NCBI GenBank assembly: GCA_045579105.1
Contig: JAZNLM010000054.1
Span: 1 to 5,498, forward strand
Length of the DNA: 5,498 nucleotides
Reading direction: 5' to 3'
From: Flemingiibacterium sp045579105
GTDB taxonomy: Bacteria; Bacillota; Clostridia; Oscillospirales; CAG-272
Made by a program: the position numbers and the translations under genes. The notes under the pieces are model-generated. The model was not told where the DNA came from and did not search any database. It was given only the letters and a program-made list of their open reading frames with translations. Shown here piece after piece: positions 1 to 5,373 of this stretch (position 1 is its first letter; each line of letters begins with the position of its first letter).

Positions 1-132
1 CTCTCGCGTGAGCTTCTTGATGCGGCTGATGAGATAGTACGCCTCGATTACGGGCGAAACTTCCCTGCCGCACTCTCCGCAGCATCCGCGGCAGCTGTTG
101 CGGGATTTGAAATTTTAAGACAGAACAGATAA
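1..132 (+). CDS. C-terminal end of a probable TrmH/SpoU-family RNA 2'-O-methyltransferase (partial)
   Basis: Frame 1 is open from the window edge to a TAA at 130-132, giving a 43-residue C-terminal tail. It begins LSRELLDAADEIVRLDYGRN and ends in an Ala-rich helix (ALSAASAAAVAGFEILRQ). The first part resembles SpoU motif 2 (GLSxELLxxADxxVRI), and the Ala-rich helix sits where the family has its SLNVxVAAxILLYE motif 3, which forms the trefoil-knot SAM site. Such enzymes methylate a ribose 2'-OH in rRNA or tRNA using SAM. The usual SLN triad is replaced here by ALS, so the match is imperfect. The catalytic N-terminal part lies outside the window. The identification rests on a short tail and another family cannot be excluded. 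Confidence 0.5.
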   Translation, partial: LSRELLDAADEIVRLDYGRNFPAALSAASAAAVAGFEILRQNR

Positions 133-139
133 CACTCAC

Positions 140-158
140 GGGCGCTCTTTGAGCGCCC
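140..158 (+). terminator. GC-rich intergenic hairpin, weak terminator or processing site
   Basis: GGGCGCTC (140-147) and GAGCGCCC (151-158) form a perfect 8-bp stem with a TTT loop, just after the methyltransferase stop codon. The following bases (CTATATTACC) lack a T-run, so this is at best a leaky intrinsic terminator. It may instead separate expression of the upstream gene from the patatin gene, whose ribosome binding site starts 16 bases later. Confidence 0.45.
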
Positions 159-185
159 CTATATTACCTGTCGAAAGGATACATC

Positions 186-1022
186 ATGACAACTTCACTT
201 GTGCTGGAAGGCGGTGGCATGCGCGGCGTTTACACCTGCGGCGTGCTCGATTATTTTATGGACAACGGTATAACCTTCCCGAAAATATATGCTGTGTCCG
301 CAGGTTCGGGACACGTTATGAGCTATTTGTCAAATCAGCGCGGACGAGCAGTACGCGTCGGTACGGAATACGTTAACGATTGGCGCTACTGCAGTATGCG
401 AAGCCTAATTTTAACGGGTAATCTTTTCGGCGCGAAATACATTTACGAAACTATTCCTGACAAGATTGATCCCTACGATTACGCCGCCTTTAATAACTCC
501 AATATGAAGCTTTACGCCGTCTGCTCAAACGTTGAAACAGGTAAGGCAGAGTATATCCCCATAAACGATGCAAAACGTGATATCTTATATGTGCGCGCTT
601 CAAGTTCGCTTCCACTTGTTTCACGTATAGTAAAAACACCGCGCGGAAAGTTTCTCGATGGTGGCATATGCGACTCCATACCCGTGCGCCGTGCATTTGA
701 AGAAAACCACCGCGCTGTTGTAGTATTAACACAGCCGTCGGGCTTTAAGAAGGAACCGTCATCGTCCCAGAAGATGATTGAAAAGCGATACAGAAAATAC
801 CCCCAATTTGTAAAAGCGGCGGCACGCCGTCACGAGAATTACAACGAGTCACTTGATTTTATTGAGCAAGGAATTCGAGATGGCAAAATCCTCGCGATAC
901 GCCCGAGTGCACCCGTTGGCTTTGAGCGAATTGAAAAGGATAAGACGAAGCTTCTCGCGCTCTATGAGCGAGGCTACAGTGATGCAAAAGCAAGTGGAGT
1001 TGAAGCGTTTTTAGGTATGTAA
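186..1022 (+). CDS. Patatin-like phospholipase, YjjU/RssA-like
   Basis: This 278-residue protein is a predicted serine acyl hydrolase that cleaves ester bonds in phospholipids or other lipids. Order of features: the oxyanion-hole loop GGGMRG at residues 9-14; the nucleophile elbow at 36-40 with Ser38; the sequence SYLSNQRGR (46-54) typical of the YjjU-type subgroup; a conserved-looking YxNDWRY stretch at 62-68; ASSSLP at 138-143; and the DGG motif at 158-160 with Asp158 completing the Ser-Asp dyad. There is no signal peptide or clear membrane segment, so it should be cytosolic or peripheral to the membrane. The ATG is supported by AAAGGA at 174-179, six bases upstream. The elbow reads A-V-S-A-G where the family consensus is G-x-S-x-G; the dyad itself is intact. 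The substrate is unknown. No clear promoter is visible in the 53-base gap, so it may be cotranscribed with the methyltransferase. Confidence 0.9.
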   Translation: MTTSLVLEGGGMRGVYTCGVLDYFMDNGITFPKIYAVSAGSGHVMSYLSNQRGRAVRVGTEYVNDWRYCSMRSLILTGNLFGAKYIYETIPDKIDPYDYAAFNNSNMKLYAVCSNVETGKAEYIPINDAKRDILYVRASSSLPLVSRIVKTPRGKFLDGGICDSIPVRRAFEENHRAVVVLTQPSGFKKEPSSSQKMIEKRYRKYPQFVKAAARRHENYNESLDFIEQGIRDGKILAIRPSAPVGFERIEKDKTKLLALYERGYSDAKASGVEAFLGM

Positions 1023-1034
1023 CACAACATATGC

Positions 1035-1061
1035 AAGGACGGAATGATACCCGTCCTTTTT
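1035..1061 (+). terminator. Rho-independent terminator after the patatin gene
   Basis: AAGGACGG (1035-1042) pairs with CCGTCCTT (1051-1058) around an 8-base loop, and the stem runs into TTTTT (1057-1061). It starts 12 bases after the patatin stop codon, so it probably ends that transcript. The further T-rich stretch up to about 1083 would reinforce release. Confidence 0.85.
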
Positions 1062-1128
1062 CATTTCCCTTTTTTTCATTTTTCACGGTTCCACCGCATA
1101 AACTGTAGCAAAAAACGAGGTTGCAGCT

Positions 1129-1488
1129 ATGCCGATAAATAAAACCGTACGCCGTTTTTGCTCGCCCGATCACGTTTGTGTGCTGATACTTACCACGCTG
1201 ATTCCAGATACGCTTACAGATGAACAACTCGGGTTTTACACACCGCTTTGCAAAGCCTTTGAAAAAGTAGTTTCCGAGCGGCTATTCCCTCTTGCGCTCG
1301 ACGAATTTAATCTCTGCGAGGACCGCCGCAAGCGATGGAGATACACGCCGCAGCAAGCTGAAATTTGTATTTGCTTCAACGATGAAAGTACACTGTTCTT
1401 TCGTCTATCCACACAGTATAGGATAGACTTACAAGAATACCACACGTGGCGAAACGGCACAATAGTCCGCCGTGTGAAGAGAAAGTAA
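1129..1488 (+). CDS. Hypothetical protein, 119 residues
   Basis: I do not recognise this protein. The reading frame starts with ATG after GAGG at 1117-1120 (8-base spacing) and ends with TAA, and no overlapping frame is a better candidate. The chain has a basic N-terminus (KTVRR), a short hydrophobic stretch (VCVLILTTLIP, about residues 16-26) too short and broken to be a confident membrane segment, a central acidic-to-basic helix region (CEDRRKRWRY, about 63-72), a strand-rich section (AEICICFNDESTLFFRL) and a very basic tail (IVRRVKRK). There are four cysteines. The Phe/Tyr-rich strand pattern suggests a compact alpha/beta fold. It lies 116 bases upstream of the ABC exporter in the same direction, with no convincing terminator between them, so cotranscription is possible. 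No function is proposed. Confidence 0.6.
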   Translation: MPINKTVRRFCSPDHVCVLILTTLIPDTLTDEQLGFYTPLCKAFEKVVSERLFPLALDEFNLCEDRRKRWRYTPQQAEICICFNDESTLFFRLSTQYRIDLQEYHTWRNGTIVRRVKRK

Positions 1489-1604
1489 TATGAATTTTTA
1501 TTGCAAAATTGTAAAATATATAATATTCACAAGTATTTGTAACAAGAAATTAACAATTGAGTGCTAAAATGACTTATATAAATTTAAGGGAGATATAAGT
1601 TAAA
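1489..1604 (+). promoter_or_regulatory. AT-rich leader with possible promoters for the ABC exporter
   Basis: This 116-base gap is much richer in A and T than its neighbours. It contains a perfect TATAAT at 1519-1524, but the best -35 at normal spacing is only TTTATT (1497-1502). It also has an extended-type TGCTAAAAT at 1562-1570 without a good -35, and TTAACA (1550-1555) placed 19 bases before TATATA (1575-1580). Any of these could start transcription; none is decisive. The ribosome binding site AAGGGAGA (1586-1593) precedes the exporter ATG by 11 bases. No terminator or riboswitch-like fold is evident. Confidence 0.4.
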
Positions 1605-4265
1605 ATGCTCAAGCTTCGCAATATAACCAAAGATTACTCATGCGGTGATACTACTGTTGCCGCACTGCGCGGTATTACGCTCGACTTTCGAAAAAACGAG
1701 TTTGTTTCCATACTCGGACAGTCGGGCTGCGGTAAAACCACGCTTCTTAATATCATCGGCGGTCTTGACCAGTATACAAGAGGCGATCTTATCATAAACG
1801 GCAAATCCACAAAAGATTTTAAAGATGCTGATTGGGACGCCTACAGAAATCATAAAATAGGCTTCGTATTCCAGAGCTACAATTTGATACCGCATCAGAC
1901 TGTACTTGCAAACGTCGAGCTTGCGCTCACTCTTTCTGGTGTATCGCGCGAGGAGCGACGCCGCAGGGCTATCGAGGCGCTTGAAAGTGTTGGACTTGGT
2001 GACCAGCTTAACAAAAAGCCGAGCCAGATGTCGGGCGGTCAGATGCAGCGTGTAGCAATAGCACGTGCGCTTGTAAACGATCCCGATATACTCCTCGCTG
2101 ATGAGCCAACGGGTGCGCTTGACTCCGAAACGAGTGTACAGGTTATGGAGATACTCAAAAAGATTTCGGCTACCAAGCTTATCATTATGGTAACACACAA
2201 TCCCGAGATTGCCGAGAAATACTCCACGCGTATTATACGCCTTCTGGACGGTAAGGTGATCTCCGACTCCGAGCCGTATGAGTCCGAGGAAATTAAAGTA
2301 TTGTTCAAAAAAACGAAGCGCGACAGAACAAAGTCAATGTCGTTCATCACAGCGCTTTCACTCTCTCTCAACAACCTCATGACGAAAAAAGGACGCACAT
2401 TTCTAACGTCCTTTGCAGGCTCTATCGGTATAATCGGCATCGCGCTGATACTCTCAATTTCAAACGGTATTACGCTCTATATCAACAGCGTTGAAGAAAA
2501 CACCCTCTCAAGCTATCCCATAATGATCGAAGCGCAGACTGTGGATATGACCTCTATGATGGAGAATTTCATAGGTCAGAAAGCCTCGGAAGGCGCACAC
2601 GAGCTTGACAAGGTATATTCAAGCGACATTATGGGCGATATGCTCTCCGCTATGCTCAGCGAAGTTACGGATAACGACCTTAAAGCCTTCAAGGAATTCC
2701 TCGACGACGAAACAAACGGATTTAGTGAACTTACAAGCGACATTAAATACGGCTATTCAACACCGCTTAACGTATATACCCTTGCCGATTTCGGTGACGG
2801 TGAAAAACTCGTTCAAGTTGAACCGAGTACCGTTTTTGAGGCGGCAGGAATGTCGCAGATGACCGAAATGGCAGAAATGGCAAACGCCATGGGCGGTTCA
2901 ATGGGCGGTTCGATGATGGGTGGCATAAAGGTGTGGGATGAGCTTATAGACAACGATGAGCTTCTCGCAAGCCAATATGACATTATCGCAGGAAGAATGC
3001 CTGCAGAATGGAACGAGATAGTCATTATTGTCGATAAAAACAACGAGATTCCCGACCTCGCTCTCTTCTCGCTCGGACTCAAAGATCAATCCAAACTCGA
3101 CGGTATGATGGGCGACATTATGATGGGAGAGTTCCATCAGGACGAAGCGACAAGCTACACCTACGATGAGATTCTTTCACTCGAATATTACCTGCTTCCA
3201 AACTCGGCTATGTACAAAAGAGACGGCAATACGTGGGTTGACCATTCCGACGATGAAGCGTATCTGAAGACGCTTTTTAACGACGAGAACAAAATCAAGA
3301 TAGTCGGTATACTCCGTCCAAGTGAGGATGCAACCGCCACGAGCATATCGGGCAACGTAGGATATCTTCCCTCGCTTATGATTCATCTAATCGAGGAAAA
3401 CAACGCTTCTGAAATAGTAAAAGATCAGCTTGAAAACAAAGAAATTGATGTATTCACGGGTATTGGGTTCAAGACCAATGACGAGGAAAACAAGCCTATG
3501 ACTATGGCACACGTAGAAGCGTATATTGCTTCTCTACCCCCAGAAGAAGCTGCAGGTATTTCTGCTACTATTTCTCAGATGAAAGCATCTGGGATGCCCG
3601 ACGAAAAAATCGTAGAAATGTTTAAAGAGGCGCTTGAGGCACAGTCCACTGATGCAACCTACGACGGGAATCTAACAATCCTCGGTGTATCAAGCCTTGA
3701 CGAGCCTTCTTCAATTATGATATATCCCAAGGATTTCGACTCCAAGGAGATAATATCCGACAAAATAAGCGCATACAATGCGGAAAAAGATGAAGCTGAG
3801 CAGCTCAACTACACCGACTACATCGGCATTATGCTTTCCTCTGTAACAACTATAATCAACGCAATAAGCTATGTGCTTATCGCCTTCGTTGCAATCTCGC
3901 TCGTGGTTTCCTCAATAATGATAGGCATCATCACCTACATTTCAGTACTTGAGCGCACGAAGGAAATAGGTATACTCCGTGCTGTCGGCGCTTCCAAGCG
4001 CGATGTAAGCCGCGTTTTTAACGCAGAAACGCTTATCGTTGGCTTTGCGGCAGGACTTCTAGGTATTGGCGTAACGTTGCTCTTATCGATCCCGATCAAT
4101 ATAATTATCGAATATTACACCGACATCGCAAACGTCGCCACACTACCTTTTGTAGGAGCTGTAGCTCTTATACTCATCAGTATGGTGCTGACATATCTTG
4201 CAGGTCTTATTCCCGCAAGAGTGGCAGCAAAGAAAGACCCAGTAATTGCCCTCAGGAGCGAATAA
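1605..4265 (+). CDS. Single-chain ABC exporter: ATPase fused to MacB/FtsX-type permease
   Basis: This 886-residue protein carries an ATPase and a permease in one chain, the layout of MacB, and should work as a homodimer in the cytoplasmic membrane. ATPase (about 1-225): Walker A GQSGCGKT at 38-45 with Lys44, Q-loop Gln90, signature MSGGQ at 142-146 (Met in place of the usual Leu), Walker B ILLAD plus catalytic Glu167, D-loop ALD at 171-173, switch His198. All catalytic residues are present. Permease: TM1 about 266-288, an outer domain about 290-748, then TM2 about 750-780, the FtsX-type loop ERTKEIGILRAVGA (783-796), TM3 about 809-835 and TM4 about 849-869. The family uses ATP-driven mechanotransmission to move peptides, lipoproteins or toxins at the outer face rather than through a channel. 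The outer domain, about 460 residues, is longer than in E. coli MacB (648 residues in total) and has methionine-rich patches at 416-438 and 501-507. The substrate is unknown; no sensor kinase or accessory protein is adjacent. Confidence 0.93.
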   Translation: MLKLRNITKDYSCGDTTVAALRGITLDFRKNEFVSILGQSGCGKTTLLNIIGGLDQYTRGDLIINGKSTKDFKDADWDAYRNHKIGFVFQSYNLIPHQTVLANVELALTLSGVSREERRRRAIEALESVGLGDQLNKKPSQMSGGQMQRVAIARALVNDPDILLADEPTGALDSETSVQVMEILKKISATKLIIMVTHNPEIAEKYSTRIIRLLDGKVISDSEPYESEEIKVLFKKTKRDRTKSMSFITALSLSLNNLMTKKGRTFLTSFAGSIGIIGIALILSISNGITLYINSVEENTLSSYPIMIEAQTVDMTSMMENFIGQKASEGAHELDKVYSSDIMGDMLSAMLSEVTDNDLKAFKEFLDDETNGFSELTSDIKYGYSTPLNVYTLADFGDGEKLVQVEPSTVFEAAGMSQMTEMAEMANAMGGSMGGSMMGGIKVWDELIDNDELLASQYDIIAGRMPAEWNEIVIIVDKNNEIPDLALFSLGLKDQSKLDGMMGDIMMGEFHQDEATSYTYDEILSLEYYLLPNSAMYKRDGNTWVDHSDDEAYLKTLFNDENKIKIVGILRPSEDATATSISGNVGYLPSLMIHLIEENNASEIVKDQLENKEIDVFTGIGFKTNDEENKPMTMAHVEAYIASLPPEEAAGISATISQMKASGMPDEKIVEMFKEALEAQSTDATYDGNLTILGVSSLDEPSSIMIYPKDFDSKEIISDKISAYNAEKDEAEQLNYTDYIGIMLSSVTTIINAISYVLIAFVAISLVVSSIMIGIITYISVLERTKEIGILRAVGASKRDVSRVFNAETLIVGFAAGLLGIGVTLLLSIPINIIIEYYTDIANVATLPFVGAVALILISMVLTYLAGLIPARVAAKKDPVIALRSE

Positions 4266-4270
4266 TCAAG

Positions 4271-4299
4271 AACGCCGCAGATATAACATCTGCGGCGTT
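4271..4299 (+). terminator. Terminator after the ABC exporter gene
   Basis: AACGCCGCAGAT (4271-4282) and ATCTGCGGCGTT (4288-4299) form a perfect 12-bp stem with the loop ATAAC, beginning five bases after the exporter stop codon. The T-run after the stem is short (GTTTAATT), so efficiency relies on the very stable stem. It isolates the exporter from the downstream gene. Confidence 0.78.
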
Positions 4300-4350
4300 T
4301 AATTATGTAGTAAATCAAGCATATTATTTCATAAAAAATACCGGTAGAGT

Positions 4351-4380
4351 CTGACACGGTTTGGGGTGCAGTGGTATTAT
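4351..4380 (+). promoter_or_regulatory. Sigma-A-type promoter with extended -10, for the GH25-like gene
   Basis: CTGACA (4351-4356, five of six matches to TTGACA) is followed after 18 bases by TATTAT (4375-4380), preceded by TGG, which gives an extended -10. Transcription would start near 4387, leaving a leader of about 38 bases that contains the ribosome binding site AAGGAG (4413-4418). A second TATAAT at 4389-4394 lacks a suitable -35. Confidence 0.6.
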
Positions 4381-4424
4381 AGAAGTCATATAATCAACTT
4401 AAGAAAACATTTAAGGAGATTATT

Positions 4425-5186
4425 ATGCCATTATTTGGGATTGAAGTTTCAAAATACAACGGCAATGTTGATCATATAGCAGTAAAAAAAGCAGGCGTAC
4501 GCTTTGCCATTATAAGCGCAAGTGTAGGTCTGCGGACTGATACGCGATTTATACAAAACGTAGAAGGTTTTGTAAAAGCCGGTATGCCAATATGTGCGTG
4601 TCACACTATCACAGCCACAAGCGTGAGCGAAGCTGTAAAAGAGGCGCGTTTCTTTGATGACATCATTATACCATACATAAAGAAATTCACATTGCCGCCG
4701 GTCTGCCGCATTGATACAGATACAAGTATATGCACATCACATCTTACCAATATATTTGTAAAACGCCTTGAAGATGCAGGCTTGGACATGTGCGCCATTT
4801 CTGATAGCACAGATACATTTCTCGGACACGAGAAAATGATACACACTTATACACGGCACGGCCAACTTGTAGGGGTTGTGGGCGAGTTCGCGTGTGCGTT
4901 TGGATACACGCCAATTTCGCGACGAATAATCAAATCTTGTACGGATATAACCGACGAAGTGCTCGATCACATAGAGCACTATGAGCGTGGCGAGTACGTA
5001 CTTGCAAGACTTGCAGATATGACCGTAGCACGCTCAATAAATCCGCTGAAAAATCCGTCATACGAACGTATAGTTCCACTGATCAGATTGTGTTGCAGAC
5101 TTTCCCCTGAAGATATATCTCACATTTGTGCTTACCAATACGCAGAAGAGGTTATACACGAGCTATATTCGGCAATGGTGAGATAA
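4425..5186 (+). CDS. GH25-lysozyme-like protein with altered active-site residues
   Basis: This 253-residue protein starts at an ATG six bases after AAGGAG. Its N-terminal 110 residues follow the GH25 (Chalaropsis-type muramidase) barrel closely: GIEVSKYNGNVD (5-16) matches GIDVSxxQGxID, AGVRFAIISAS (23-33) matches the second strand, His60 falls where the family has AYHY, SVSEAVKEARFF (66-77) matches the following helix, and PPVCRIDTDTS (91-101) matches the DxE strand. The key acids differ: Glu7 replaces the usual Asp, and Asp97-Thr-Asp99 replaces DxE. The C-terminal half (about 140-253) shows no recognisable GH25 ending (WQY, VDxN) and appears mostly helical. There is no signal peptide, no tryptophan, and ten cysteines, all unlike an exported wall hydrolase. 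It may be a catalytically altered or non-enzymatic cytosolic relative. It has its own promoter and terminator and appears monocistronic. Confidence 0.65.
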   Translation: MPLFGIEVSKYNGNVDHIAVKKAGVRFAIISASVGLRTDTRFIQNVEGFVKAGMPICACHTITATSVSEAVKEARFFDDIIIPYIKKFTLPPVCRIDTDTSICTSHLTNIFVKRLEDAGLDMCAISDSTDTFLGHEKMIHTYTRHGQLVGVVGEFACAFGYTPISRRIIKSCTDITDEVLDHIEHYERGEYVLARLADMTVARSINPLKNPSYERIVPLIRLCCRLSPEDISHICAYQYAEEVIHELYSAMVR

Positions 5187-5212
5187 AAATCCGATGCTTT
5201 CGCATCGGATTT
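5187..5212. terminator. Bidirectional terminator stem-loop, stronger on the minus strand
   Basis: AAATCCGATGC (5187-5197) and GCATCGGATTT (5202-5212) form an 11-bp stem immediately after the GH25-like stop codon. Read on the plus strand the loop is TTTC and only three T follow the G/C part. Read on the minus strand the loop is a GAAA tetraloop and the stem ends in five T (ATTTTTAT), the classic intrinsic terminator form. It can therefore end the GH25-like transcript and, more strongly, any RNA arriving from the right. Confidence 0.75.
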
Positions 5213-5213
5213 G

Positions 5214-5356
5214 GTGGGAGTGGGTGGATTTTTGCACATTGTTACTCGCTCTGGATGTTCTGTAACATAGCGAAAGTCCACGCCCTAACGACAACCCTCT
5301 GGGTTGTCTTATACCACGCTTTAGCGTGGTCGGGCTTCCGAATCCACCGCTCTCAC
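5214..5356. repeat. Multi-hairpin palindromic element, possible structured RNA or dispersed repeat
   Basis: The ends are inverted copies of each other: GTGGGAG (5214-5220) faces CTCTCAC (5350-5356), and GGTGGATT (5223-5230) pairs perfectly with AATCCACC (5341-5348). Inside are two perfect hairpins, GACAACCC/GGGTTGTC (5290-5308, TCT loop) and ACCACGC/GCGTGGT (5313-5330, TTTA loop), enclosed by GCCC (5282-5285) with GGGC (5332-5335) as a three-way junction. TGTTAC (5240-5245) pairs with GTAACA (5262-5267), and CGCT (5247-5250) could cross-pair with AGCG (5269-5272) as a pseudoknot. No open frame here has a ribosome binding site or a recognisable product. Orientation is uncertain: G-U pairs in the closing stem favour a plus-strand RNA, while the adjoining terminator favours minus. 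It may be a dispersed genomic repeat, which a single window cannot show. Confidence 0.6.
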
Positions 5357-5366
5357 AAAGATGATT

Positions 5367-5372
5367 TGTCAA
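5367..5372 (-). promoter_or_regulatory. Outward-facing TTGACA (-35) box at the insertion-sequence end
   Basis: A perfect consensus -35 hexamer reads outward, to the left, one base beyond the transposase stop codon. No -10 hexamer is found at 16-18 bases (the minus strand there reads CGGTGG), so it is not a full promoter in this location. In IS30 and several other families, a -35 in one end joins a -10 in the other when the ends abut, forming the promoter that drives the transposase. Confidence 0.45.
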
Positions 5373-5373
5373 G

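Noticed and set aside
1441..1476. CACAC...GTGTG stem near the end of the 119-residue gene as a terminator
   Set aside because: The stem has a 2-base bulge, lies within the coding region, and the nearest T-run is about 20 bases downstream.
1501..1524. TTGCAA followed by TATAAT, looking like a promoter
   Set aside because: The spacer is only 12 bases, too short for a sigma-A promoter; only the TATAAT is kept as a possible -10.
1559..1567. GAGTGCTAA, identical to the right half of a CIRCE (HrcA) operator
   Set aside because: The left half TTAGCACTC should lie nine bases upstream, but 1541-1549 reads AACAAGAAA, so it is not an inverted repeat and is probably chance.
1638..2198. Long minus-strand open frame (186 codons) opposite the ABC ATPase
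   Set aside because: The plus-strand frame carries every ATPase motif; the antisense frame has no recognisable domain and is a coding shadow.
5214..5356. tRNA gene or CRISPR array in the palindromic region
   Set aside because: There is no cloverleaf with a TTCRA arm or anticodon stem, and no direct repeats with regular spacers; the hairpins differ from one another.
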